The notes under the pieces were generated by a model. That model had not been told where the DNA came from, searched no databases, and saw only the letters and a program-made list of their open reading frames with translations. Shown here piece after piece: positions 6,706-14,019 of a DNA stretch of 27,772 nt (its first letter is position 1; each line of letters begins with the position of its first letter). Source of the DNA: an uncultured Spirochaetaceae bacterium. GTDB taxonomy: Bacteria; Spirochaetota; Spirochaetia; Sphaerochaetales; Sphaerochaetaceae. The stretch covers positions 1 to 27,772 of the forward strand of contig CANRIJ010000005.1 in assembly GCA_947630635.1 (NCBI GenBank). Direction: 5' to 3'. Both the position numbers and the translations under genes were made by a program.

Positions 6706-7681
6706 ATTTCTTCTCGTTTTTGAGGTAGACCTTGTAGGTTGACTCCAAAAGCGTTTTGATGTCGCTCTTTTCGGCCTTCCATCCAAGTTTCTCATAGGCC
6801 TTCTTGGAAGAGGCTACGAGTTTTGCGGGGTCTCCTTTTCTTCTCTCGCCAATTTCGCTCTTGAAGTTCCTTCCAGTGATCTTCTTGGCAGTCTCTACCA
6901 TTTCGAGAACTGATATTCCATTCTCAGAGCCAAGGTTTACTATTAGGTTCTCGTCATGCTCTCTTATGTAGTCAGAGGCCATGACATGTGCCCTTGCAAG
7001 GTCTGTGACGTGTACATAGTCTCTGATGCAAGTTCCATCTGGAGTCGGGTAGTCGTCTCCAAAGATGACTATCTTCTCTCTCATTCCCATCGCCGTTTCC
7101 ATGATAATAGGAAGGAGGTTGGCTGGGTTTTTCTCTAGTCCTGTCATCTTTCCGTCTGTATCATAGCCAGCCGCATTGAAATACCTGAGAGATGCATATC
7201 TTAATCCCTTTAGCTTTGAGAACCACTCGAGATTTCTCTCAATCTCAAGTTTCGTAAAGCCATAGTAGTTTTCAGGATCCTTTGGATGCTCTTCGTCTAT
7301 GGGTATGTATTTGGGCTCGCCGTAGACTGCGGCAGATGAGGAGAGTACAAAATAATTGCAGCCACTCTTAAGGCAGCCAGTTATTATATTCAGAGATCCT
7401 GCGATGTTGTTCTCTGCATATTTCTCAGGGGACATCATGCTCTCTCCTGCGGCCTTGAATGCAGCAAGATGAATAGCGATATCCCAGCCATCCGAGAGTG
7501 CTTTTGCCACCTCTTCTTTATTCAGTATGTCGCCTTTGTAGAATTTTGCCTCTCCTGGCACATTCTCTCTGAGGCCAGTGGATAGATTGTCAAAGATTCC
7601 AATCTCATCGCCCCTCTTTAGAAACTCCAGGGCAACGTGTGCTCCAATATAGCCTGCACCGCCGAAAAGAATGACTCTCAT
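6704..7681 (-). CDS. galE: UDP-glucose 4-epimerase
   Basis: The 325-aa product is an extended short-chain dehydrogenase that interconverts UDP-glucose and UDP-galactose with bound NAD. It shows the glycine-rich Rossmann motif GGAGYIGAH at 7-15, the acid at the end of strand two (FDN, 30-32), LAAFKAAGESMMSPEKY at 72-88, catalytic Ser in SSSAAVYGEP near 114-123 and the Y140xxxK144 dyad in NYYGFTK. The C-terminal GDGTCIRDYVH-type signature appears as PDGTCIRDYVHV. Length is normal (about 330-340). GGAGAG lies before the ATG. The gap to the upstream phosphohexomutase is only 12 bp, so they form an operon supplying sugar nucleotides for envelope polysaccharide or glycolipid. Confidence 0.95.
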   Translation of the reverse strand: MRVILFGGAGYIGAHVALEFLKRGDEIGIFDNLSTGLRENVPGEAKFYKGDILNKEEVAKALSDGWDIAIHLAAFKAAGESMMSPEKYAENNIAGSLNIITGCLKSGCNYFVLSSSAAVYGEPKYIPIDEEHPKDPENYYGFTKLEIERNLEWFSKLKGLRYASLRYFNAAGYDTDGKMTGLEKNPANLLPIIMETAMGMREKIVIFGDDYPTPDGTCIRDYVHVTDLARAHVMASDYIREHDENLIVNLGSENGISVLEMVETAKKITGRNFKSEIGERRKGDPAKLVASSKKAYEKLGWKAEKSDIKTLLESTYKVYLKNEKK

Positions 7682-7693
7682 ATTCTCTCCTTA

Positions 7694-9037
7694 TTACTTG
7701 TACTTCTTTATGATAGACGAAATCTCGCCTAGCTTCTCCTCTAGGGTCTTTTTGTCTTTTGCCTCACATAGGATCCTGAGGTAGGGCTCAGTATTGGATT
7801 TTCTCACGCTGAACCACCAATCGGGGTATTCGATTCTATAGCCATCAAAATCGTATATTTTCTCAGGAGAGCCGCCCTTTGCGTATTTTTCGTAGAGCTC
7901 ATCAATGGCCTCGTCTTTTTGCTCAAGCTTGAAGTTCACTTCAGAGCTGTTCTCATAGGAAACGATCTCTTTAATAAGATCAGAGAGGCTCTTGCCCTCA
8001 TCCTTTAGCTTCTTCACTACCTGAAGCACCAAAAGCGATGCAAGGACTCCTGAGTCGCAGTTGAAGAAATCCTTGAAGTAGTAGTGTCCGGCAAGCTCTC
8101 CTCCAAAGACTGCATTCAGCTCCTTTATCTTTACCTTTGCGTATGCGTGTCCCACCTTCCAAATATATGGAGTATATCCAAGGGAAGTGAGGTAGTCCGT
8201 GGTGCTCTTGCTCGTTCTTATATCAACAACTACATTGCCGACTCTATTTAGGTCTTTGTAGTATTTTCCGATTACTCCGATTATGTAGTCTGGCTGAATC
8301 CAGTCTCCATTCTCATCTGTGAAGACGACCCTATCTGCATCCCCATCATATATGATGCCGCAGTCTGACTTGTTCTTTTTTACCTCTCTCTCGAGATCTC
8401 TGCAGTTTTTCTCCTCTAATGGATTTGGCTCATGGGCAGGAAAGGATCCATCAAAATGGTCATATATGTAGTGGGTGTTCTTTGGAAGGATATCCTTGAT
8501 AATCAGGTTTGCCATTCCATGAGAGCAGTCAACTGTTAGATTCAGTGATTCAAGTCCCTCGCTGTAGCCTTTGAGGAATTTGATATATTCCTCCTTTACA
8601 TAGCTGTAGTCTTTGATCTCTCCCTTTTTGAGCGACTCTACATTTTCCTTTGAGTTTACTAGGGCCTCTAGTTCTTTGAGGCCTGAGTCTCCTCCTACAG
8701 GAAGCGCTCCTCCTCGGGATATCTTAAGGCCGTTGTACTCAGGTGGGTTGTGGCTTGCCGTGATCTGGACTGAGGCATCGGCTTTGAGAAATACCGTTGC
8801 AAAGTAGACCATAGGAGTAGTGGAGAGGCCGATATCCCATACATCTGCTCCTGCATCAGTGATTCCCTTTACAAGTGCGTTATAGAGAATCGGCGATGAG
8901 ACTCTCACATCGTGTCCGACAACAACATGATTTGTCTTTAACAGAGAGGGTAGAAAGAGTCCTACTCTGTAGACTGTGGTCTCATCAAAATCCTTGTCCC
9001 AGACTCCTCTTATGTCATACGCCTTGAATGCTCCCAT
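7694..9037 (-). CDS. manB: Phosphomannomutase/phosphoglucomutase (alpha-phosphohexomutase)
   Basis: The 447-aa protein interconverts hexose 1- and 6-phosphates through a phosphoserine. Domains are in the standard order: AYDIRG at 6-11, the active serine loop TASHNPPEYNGLK (S95), the metal loop DGDADR at 231-236, the sugar-binding GGELAGH at 312-318 and the phosphate-binding RKSNTEPYLRI at 412-422. The overall type matches the bacterial ManB/AlgC group, so both mannose and glucose phosphates are possible substrates. AAGGAG stands before the ATG, inside the end of the upstream gene, which overlaps by 23 bp. With galE downstream it forms a sugar-nucleotide operon. Confidence 0.93.
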   Translation of the reverse strand: MGAFKAYDIRGVWDKDFDETTVYRVGLFLPSLLKTNHVVVGHDVRVSSPILYNALVKGITDAGADVWDIGLSTTPMVYFATVFLKADASVQITASHNPPEYNGLKISRGGALPVGGDSGLKELEALVNSKENVESLKKGEIKDYSYVKEEYIKFLKGYSEGLESLNLTVDCSHGMANLIIKDILPKNTHYIYDHFDGSFPAHEPNPLEEKNCRDLEREVKKNKSDCGIIYDGDADRVVFTDENGDWIQPDYIIGVIGKYYKDLNRVGNVVVDIRTSKSTTDYLTSLGYTPYIWKVGHAYAKVKIKELNAVFGGELAGHYYFKDFFNCDSGVLASLLVLQVVKKLKDEGKSLSDLIKEIVSYENSSEVNFKLEQKDEAIDELYEKYAKGGSPEKIYDFDGYRIEYPDWWFSVRKSNTEPYLRILCEAKDKKTLEEKLGEISSIIKKYK

Positions 9038-9503
9038 TGTTTATCTCCTTCTTATAGCTGAATACCATATCAGCGAATTTCTTCGGCTCGATAATCTCCA
9101 TAAAGTAGATTCTTCCTCTATTGGTCTCGATTCTGGAAAAGAGCTTTCTCAGTGCCCTATCAAAGGGGTTTGCCTTCTTGCTCTTGTCCTTGCAATCCCT
9201 CAGTGATTTGATTGCGCTTGACTGAGTGACAAGAGTGATTGATTCTATCTCTTCAATTGGAATCAGGCCCTCCATCTTTGTGTAGTCTGCGCTCTTTCTT
9301 TTTCTAAGAGGAATGCCCAAGAGCATTGGAGGCCTATAGAAATCCTCGTAATAGAGATTTATGCCATCAGTGTAGAGAAATACCCCGTATTCTCTTTTGT
9401 TTCCATTTATCTCTCCATAGAAAGTGGCATAGGTCTTCCACAGGATCTTAGATCCTATTTTCTCCTCATGCTCTTTTAAGAATTCCAGAGTATCTTCGTC
9501 CAC
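9015..9503 (-). CDS. Hypothetical protein, possibly PH-like, first gene of the manB-galE operon
   Basis: This 162-aa cytoplasmic-looking protein has no signal or membrane segment. Its layout (YGVFLYTDGINLYYEDF, then LIPIEEIESITLV, then RGRIYFMEIIEPKKFADMVFSYK) resembles bacterial PH/GRAM-like beta-barrel domains, but this is only an impression. The start is GTG at 9503. No Shine-Dalgarno precedes it, and TATACT (9510-9515 on the minus strand) ends six bases upstream, which would make the mRNA leaderless. Its 3' end overlaps manB by 23 bp and contains the manB Shine-Dalgarno. It is divergent from the RlmK-like gene. No function can be assigned. Confidence 0.7.
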   Translation of the reverse strand: MDEDTLEFLKEHEEKIGSKILWKTYATFYGEINGNKREYGVFLYTDGINLYYEDFYRPPMLLGIPLRKRKSADYTKMEGLIPIEEIESITLVTQSSAIKSLRDCKDKSKKANPFDRALRKLFSRIETNRGRIYFMEIIEPKKFADMVFSYKKEINNGSIQGV

Positions 9504-9509
9504 ATCTAA

Positions 9510-9515
9510 AGTATA
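9510..9515 (-). promoter_or_regulatory. -10 box immediately before the operon's GTG start
   Basis: TATACT on the minus strand (five of six matches to TATAAT) ends six bases before the GTG at 9503. The -35 region is weak (CTTACT at 17 bp). A leaderless start is inferred from the spacing. Confidence 0.45.
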
Positions 9516-9609
9516 ATCTAGCTTCCAATATAAGTAAGCACATCTTTAATTTGAGTTTTGGGACTTTGGCCATTTTCTTTCTCTTTGGGACGATTTTGGC
9601 TTTTTATTC

Positions 9610-9635
9610 AATTGCGAATGTTTTAATTCGCAATT
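9610..9635. promoter_or_regulatory. Perfect palindrome, candidate operator before the RlmK-like gene
   Basis: AATTGCGAAT (9610-9619) and ATTCGCAATT (9626-9635) are perfect inverted repeats around six bases. No T tract follows, so it is not a terminator. It overlaps the whole spacer of a predicted promoter. Confidence 0.55.
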
Positions 9636-9640
9636 ATATT
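9612..9640 (+). promoter_or_regulatory. Predicted promoter of the RlmK-like gene
   Basis: TTGCGA (9612-9617), exactly 17 bp, then TATATT (9635-9640). The start codon is 19 bp further on and no Shine-Dalgarno is clear, so the untranslated leader would be about 13 nt. Confidence 0.45.
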
Positions 9641-9659
9641 TAAGTAGGTTTTTGTTTCT

Positions 9660-11387
9660 ATGCAGGATTTCGAGAAAAAGGACTTTTCTAAGATTTTGAA
9701 GAGAAATGCACATGAGATGCGCTCTTTTATCAAAGAGTGGCAGACAGATGCCTTCAGGGTCTATGACAAGAATATCGAGAGTATTCCCGTAACTGTGGAT
9801 ATATATTCCAGGTATGTGCTTATAACCGATTATTCTGAAGGAAGCCTCTCTGACAGAGAGCTTGAGGAGATACTCGATCTTGCCTCTAGATACCTCTATG
9901 TGGAGAAAGAGAGAGTCTTTTTAAAGGAGAGGAAGAAGAGACAGAATAAAGAGCAGCATGAGAAGAAAGATCAGTCATTGGCCCTTGAGGTCATGGAAAA
10001 TGGACTGAGCTTCGAAGTGGAGCTTTTAAAGTATGCTGATACTGGTCTCTTTCTAGATCAGAGGCTCAACAGGGAGATGATAAGGAATGCCTCTGAAGAC
10101 AAGAATGTTCTCAACCTCTTTAGCTATACTGGCTCCTTCTCAGTCTATGCTGCCAAAGGCGGAGCTGAGAGTGTTGTAAGCGTGGACCTATCGAATGTCT
10201 ATACTGCATGGGCTGATAGGAATCTGAAGCTCAATGGCTTTTTGGATAGGGAGCGCTATAAGCTGGTCTCATCTGATGCAGAGAGTTTTTTAGATAATGA
10301 GATCAAGGAGGGGAGGAAGTATGAGATTGTAATCTTGGATCCTCCTGTATTTTCCAATTCTCATAAAGCAAGGGATTTTGATGTACAAAGGGATTATAAA
10401 AGATACATAAGTAAGATATATAATCTTCTTAGAAAGGATGGACTCTTGTTTTTCTCAGAGAATCTCAGTGGGTTCTCATTTGATAAAAAGGAGTTTAATA
10501 GTCTATTCAAGATTAAGGAAGTGACGAAAATCAATGTGCCTGAGGGATTTTCATCCAAGAGACTGGGCATGAGAGCGTGGATAATGTTCAAAGAGAAGGA
10601 CTGGGAGGAGCTGAATATGGAAGAAAAAGAGAGACTGGAGAGGCTGAGTCTGGATGAAGGCGATGATAAGCCTATGAGAAAATTTGATAGAAAACAGAGA
10701 AAGGACGATAGACGAGAGAGTCCAAGAAGAGACGAAAGAAGAGGAGAGCGCTTTTCTAGAGATAGAGAGGAGAGGCCAAGAAGAAGATTTGAGGAGGATA
10801 GAAGAGGCCGAGACTTCGATAGAGGCGGAAGATTCAATTCAAGAAGATTTGATGATGATAGGCCCAGAAGAAGAGATGATGAGAGAGAAAGGGATTATCG
10901 TTCAAGGAGATTTGATGATCAGGGGCCTAAAAGAAGAGATGACGAGAGAAGCGCTAGAAGATTCGAGGATGATAGACTCAGAAGAAGATTTGACGATGAT
11001 AGGCCAAGAAGAAGGGACTTTGATCGCGATGACAGGTACCGCGATGATAGGCGTTCATACCGAGATGACGATAGGCCCTATAGAGATAGGCCGCGACGCG
11101 ATGACTATAGAGATAGAGAGAGACCATATCATGACGATGATAGGCGCGATTACAGAAGAGATGATAGACGCCCATATAGGGATGATGGCGAGAATGATAC
11201 CTCAAGACTCTATCGCGAGAGGCCAGAGAGACCTGATAGACCTCCAAAAGAGAGTTTAAAGCGCGAAAAGAAGAATGCCCCAAAGCCCTTTGGCTTTGAT
11301 AACTTTGCCGAGAATAAGAGCAGGGAGAAGGCTACTACTTTCTGGATCCAAAACCAGGAATATGAAGAGAAGCCCGATAAAGAATGA
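9660..11387 (+). CDS. RlmK-like 23S rRNA methyltransferase with Arg/Asp-rich tail
   Basis: The first 320 or so residues match the RlmK half of E. coli RlmKL, which makes m7G2069 in 23S rRNA. KILKRNAHEMRSFI and FRVYDKNIESIPVTVD correspond to the RlmK N-terminus. DTGLFLDQR lies at 127-135, SAM motif I NVLNLFSYTGSFSVYAA at 149-165, VVSVDLSN at 172-179, and the catalytic-type LDPPVFSN at 226-233 is followed by DFDVQRDYKRY. There is no RlmL half. Residues about 340-526 form a highly charged tail of Arg, Asp, Glu, Phe and Tyr repeats (such as RRFDDDRPRRRDD), ending in a more ordinary Lys-rich segment. The tail is probably disordered and may bind RNA. It stands alone, divergent from the manB operon, with a terminator just after. 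Confidence 0.85.
   Translation: MQDFEKKDFSKILKRNAHEMRSFIKEWQTDAFRVYDKNIESIPVTVDIYSRYVLITDYSEGSLSDRELEEILDLASRYLYVEKERVFLKERKKRQNKEQHEKKDQSLALEVMENGLSFEVELLKYADTGLFLDQRLNREMIRNASEDKNVLNLFSYTGSFSVYAAKGGAESVVSVDLSNVYTAWADRNLKLNGFLDRERYKLVSSDAESFLDNEIKEGRKYEIVILDPPVFSNSHKARDFDVQRDYKRYISKIYNLLRKDGLLFFSENLSGFSFDKKEFNSLFKIKEVTKINVPEGFSSKRLGMRAWIMFKEKDWEELNMEEKERLERLSLDEGDDKPMRKFDRKQRKDDRRESPRRDERRGERFSRDREERPRRRFEEDRRGRDFDRGGRFNSRRFDDDRPRRRDDERERDYRSRRFDDQGPKRRDDERSARRFEDDRLRRRFDDDRPRRRDFDRDDRYRDDRRSYRDDDRPYRDRPRRDDYRDRERPYHDDDRRDYRRDDRRPYRDDGENDTSRLYRERPERPDRPPKESLKREKKNAPKPFGFDNFAENKSREKATTFWIQNQEYEEKPDKE
10677..11237 (+). repeat. Degenerate Arg/Asp-rich repeats in the methyltransferase tail
   Basis: Imperfect repeats code for RRFDD(D/Q)xPxRRD(D/F) units, with near copies at about 10843, 10909 and 10983. 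Later ones become shorter RDDRxYRDD units. Purine content on the plus strand is very high. The copies have diverged. Confidence 0.75.
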
Positions 11388-11396
11388 GATCTGCTG

Positions 11397-11417
11397 AGCC
11401 CCGAAAGGGGCTTTTTT
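11397..11417 (+). terminator. Terminator after the RlmK-like gene
   Basis: AGCCCC, GAAA, GGGGCT followed by TTTTT. The GAAA loop gives a stable tetraloop hairpin. Confidence 0.9.
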
Positions 11418-11420
11418 CAT

Positions 11421-11450
11421 AAAAAAGAGGAGGCGGTAGAGAGCCTCCCC
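11421..11450 (-). terminator. Terminator for minus-strand transcription from the amidohydrolase
   Basis: On the minus strand GGAGGC, an 8-nt loop and GCCTCC are followed by TC and a run of T. It is about 220 bp past the amidohydrolase stop, so that mRNA would carry a long 3' untranslated region. The 11451-11666 interval holds no gene I can support. Confidence 0.65.
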
Positions 11451-11666
11451 AAGGGTTGTGTTTTTTTGCAGGAAAGTCTGTAAGAAGGAGAATGCAAGAC
11501 CTTAAGCTGGCTATTAAGCCCAAAACAAAAGGAAATTGACTTCCTGCAATTATTGTGTTTGGGAACACGGTTACAGAATATGAGACAATTGCGATTATGA
11601 AAAGTGTTTTTTTCAAATGTAACTCTTTTAGATGTATAAATTTGTAACAATTTACCGTTTTTGGCG

Positions 11667-12926
11667 TCAAATTAGCAGATTTTCGAACGATAGGAACTTA
11701 AGCGGATTATCTGTTAGGAACTTTTCGTACTCATAATCAGAAAATGGGGTTGTTTCGAAGATAGAGTAGTATTGAGTATACGATTCTACCTTCAGAAGAT
11801 TTATTGAAAAGTCCGATCCAAACATGATTCTATCCTCTATATGGGCTCTCTCTTCAGTTGTCAGTTTCTTGAGATAAGTAAATAGCCTTACATAGAATTC
11901 ACGGTCGCAGCCAGAGAAAGAGAGGTCTGCATAGACATTTGGGTAATCGAACATAAGAGAGATTATCTCTCTAAACCAAGGCGAGAAGAGGTCTCCTTGG
12001 AGTCGTGCCTGAATTGATTTGAAATTCGTGTTGGCATTTACTGCATATTGCTGTCCAAAGTGGGCAAAATCAAGCCTCAAACTTGGGTGCCTTTCCAGGA
12101 CCTTTCTCCAAGTCTTCGGATCTGTGTATTTCCATGCAAGCGATGCCTCAACGCCCCTAAAGCCCTGATCGTCAGTATGAGTTGTGCATGGCACTCCGTT
12201 CTCTTCTAGAAATGTATAGACAAGCTCTGCTTTCTCCATCTCTTCCTTGTCATCTGGAAATGGGTCGAAGTTTAGTGGAGGGTAGAACTTGATTCCATAG
12301 AAGGGCTTATCTGGAACACTATGCACATCATGCATTTTGTGGGTTGTATTTACAAACCTCTCTAGGTGGTGCTTGATGAACTCTTTTGAATGGACCTTTG
12401 GATTTATGCCCAAGAAGGGATAGAACTCGAAGAGTCCCTCTGGCCTTCGTTTGTAATATTCTTCCATGCCCTTTATAGTTGCCTCGGCATAGGGCGTTAT
12501 CTTGTCTTCTGCTGGAAACGTGTAGTAGATCTTCTCGCGCTCTTCCTTATCTTGGGAGAAGTCCATAACAAGAGGAATCATGATCATCTTGTCGTATTCT
12601 TTTCCTCTGAAGTGGAGTTTTCCCCCTCTGATATAGGGCTCATTTGGTGCGTATTTCTCTTTCATTGGGGAAGTGAATTTTCCCATGAGATCGTCTTCCA
12701 TCATCTCGAATGTGTCAGCTATTGGTCTCTCAAATGCCTGAAGGGTATTTGAGATGATATCCAGCAGTGTCGATCCCTTAAGGAATTTGGGAGAGAAGAT
12801 GTAGTTCTGAGGTGCTCCGGCAGTTAGAAATTCCTGTGGTGTTGTATACAGTGATTGAACAAAGGATGCAAAATTGGGCTCAAGCATCGTCATTACATGA
12901 AAGTGTGTATCTGAGAAATATCGCAT
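11667..12926 (-). CDS. Amidohydrolase-superfamily (Amidohydro_2-like) metal hydrolase
   Basis: The 419-aa protein has the metal ligands of a TIM-barrel amidohydrolase: DTHFH (D6, H8, H10) at the N-terminus, K213 in YGIKFYPPL, H250 in CTTHTDDQG, H289 in RLDFAHFG and D372 in MFGSDFS. It resembles the PF04909 group, whose members hydrolyse or decarboxylate small molecules. The substrate is unknown. The insert with GKLHFRGKEYDKMIMIPLVMD near 102-122 is longer than in small members. There is no Shine-Dalgarno. An extended -10-like TGCTAAATT on the minus strand ends six bases before the ATG. It is divergent from the YhhN gene with only 29 bp between the starts. Confidence 0.82.
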   Translation of the reverse strand: MRYFSDTHFHVMTMLEPNFASFVQSLYTTPQEFLTAGAPQNYIFSPKFLKGSTLLDIISNTLQAFERPIADTFEMMEDDLMGKFTSPMKEKYAPNEPYIRGGKLHFRGKEYDKMIMIPLVMDFSQDKEEREKIYYTFPAEDKITPYAEATIKGMEEYYKRRPEGLFEFYPFLGINPKVHSKEFIKHHLERFVNTTHKMHDVHSVPDKPFYGIKFYPPLNFDPFPDDKEEMEKAELVYTFLEENGVPCTTHTDDQGFRGVEASLAWKYTDPKTWRKVLERHPSLRLDFAHFGQQYAVNANTNFKSIQARLQGDLFSPWFREIISLMFDYPNVYADLSFSGCDREFYVRLFTYLKKLTTEERAHIEDRIMFGSDFSINLLKVESYTQYYSIFETTPFSDYEYEKFLTDNPLKFLSFENLLI

Positions 12927-12932
12927 AGACTC

Positions 12933-12941
12933 AATTTAGCA
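12933..12941 (-). promoter_or_regulatory. Extended -10-like box before the amidohydrolase
   Basis: TGCTAAATT on the minus strand ends six bases before the ATG at 12926. A -35 is not evident, and the -10 hexamer itself matches only four of six. Confidence 0.35.
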
Positions 12942-12955
12942 TAAGAGGCAATTTT

Positions 12956-13678
12956 TTGCGTGTGCGAGACGAAAAATATATAATCTTAGTCGTGTATTTG
13001 GGACTCTTTCTTTCATCTCTAATTCTTTTTATCGCAGATAGCATCCTTCACCTTGTAAGACGCTATAGGGGAAGAGACGCAATTGGGGATGTGACTAAGA
13101 TCTTTTTGATGCCGCTGCTCTTTCTGACGCTCTTTTTGGCCTTTAAGACTTTTCGCTTTCCCCTTTCATATGGAGGCTATGTCTTTCTAGTTGCGATTTG
13201 CTATACATTGGGCGATATCTCACTGTTAATTAAGGCTAAGAGCATCTTCTTTTATATAGGAGCCTTTCTTTTCACACTTGGACATATATTTTACATTATC
13301 TACTTCACGCGCTTTGGAATCACTCTTTGGGGGCTCTTTTTGGGCATTGCCGTATTTGGAGGAGAGTATGCAATGTTTCTCTTCAAGGTGCGCTCTACGA
13401 AAGTGGGGCTTACTCCTTATGCACTCTATGCAGGCGGAGTACTCGCACTCTCCATTGCTGTTTCGATGAGCTATGACAATGGGAGCATTGCTGCTTGGGT
13501 ATTCTCGATTTTGGGAGTGGTCTTCTTTGGGCTGTCTGATGCCAGAATTGCCTATAACAGATGCGGCTATAAAGAGTCTTCAGACTTCTTCATTATGATT
13601 TTCTATATTTTGGCAAATGTATTCCTGGCCCTTGGTGTCTGGTTTATAAATGTTCCGTTGGGATTTTTCATTATCTGA
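12956..13678 (+). CDS. YhhN family membrane protein (lysoplasmalogenase-like)
   Basis: The 240-aa polytopic protein has about eight hydrophobic segments across its length. It carries YhhN/TMEM86-type features: KIFLMPLLFL near residue 47, a GDISLL motif in CYTLGDISLL near 86, FTLGHIFYI near 105 and FGLSDARIA near 190. Eukaryotic members (TMEM86) hydrolyse lysoplasmalogens; bacterial ones are mostly uncharacterised. The start is taken as TTG at 12956 because AAGAGG lies seven bases before it; a GTG two codons later is possible. A decayed membrane-protein gene follows. Confidence 0.75.
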   Translation: MRVRDEKYIILVVYLGLFLSSLILFIADSILHLVRRYRGRDAIGDVTKIFLMPLLFLTLFLAFKTFRFPLSYGGYVFLVAICYTLGDISLLIKAKSIFFYIGAFLFTLGHIFYIIYFTRFGITLWGLFLGIAVFGGEYAMFLFKVRSTKVGLTPYALYAGGVLALSIAVSMSYDNGSIAAWVFSILGVVFFGLSDARIAYNRCGYKESSDFFIMIFYILANVFLALGVWFINVPLGFFII

Positions 13679-13740
13679 TAGTGCTTGTCTTTCTGAGATG
13701 TTGTCTTTTTGGCCGATATTATCAAATAGAGGGAAGGTAT

Positions 13741-13927
13741 ATGGCTGCTTCGTCACTTGTGCTGTGATATTCAACGTGTTTTTGCTCTTTTAAGTAGGTG
13801 CTCTGAGATTCTTGGCATTCTTGGAATAATATTTGATTCTTTTTCAACTGGCAGGGCTAAAAATGGGAAAATGGCAATAGCTGGTTTTGTCCTCTCAATA
13901 ATCTCAGCTCTTTGGGAAGCACTATGA
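13741..13927 (+). pseudogene. Broken DUF4190-like small membrane protein gene
   Basis: An ATG preceded by AGGGAAGG starts MAASSLVL, a typical beginning of DUF4190-type proteins, but a TGA follows at once. After frame changes, the sequence ILGILGIIFDSF...GRAKNGKMAIAGFVLSIISALWEAL continues to a TGA at 13925-13927 in another frame. The glycine-rich hairpin helices and the GKMAIAGFVLSII signature fit the family. Net frame shift between the two parts is one base, with several stops between, so the gene looks inactivated. Confidence 0.65.
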
Positions 13928-13990
13928 AAACTGTCACTAGAGTGCTTCATTTTCCTATATTCGTATAGTATAAATCCTGGCTGGCAAAAG

Positions 13991-14014
13991 AAAAAACGGG
14001 CCTGAGCCCGTTTT
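13991..14014 (-). terminator. Terminator after glnS
   Basis: AAAACGGGC (13993-14001) pairs with GCCCGTTTT (14006-14014) around CTGA. On the minus strand a T run follows, six bases after the glnS stop. Confidence 0.9.
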
Positions 14015-14019
14015 GTGTC

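Noticed and set aside
10677..11237. CRISPR-like or tandem-repeat array in the repeated region
   Set aside because: The repeats are in frame, code for degenerate charged peptide units and have no uniform spacers or direct repeats.
10684..11259. Long alternative frame over the Arg/Asp-rich region (rich in Glu, Met and Ile)
   Set aside because: It is a by-product of the purine-rich repeats. The RlmK frame is continuous and has the conserved domain.
11335..11670. Minus-strand frame with a hydrophobic stretch (KKTLFIIAIVSYSV...) after the amidohydrolase
   Set aside because: It runs straight through two terminator hairpins into the RlmK-like gene, lacks a good start and matches nothing. At most it is a remnant in a long 3' untranslated region.
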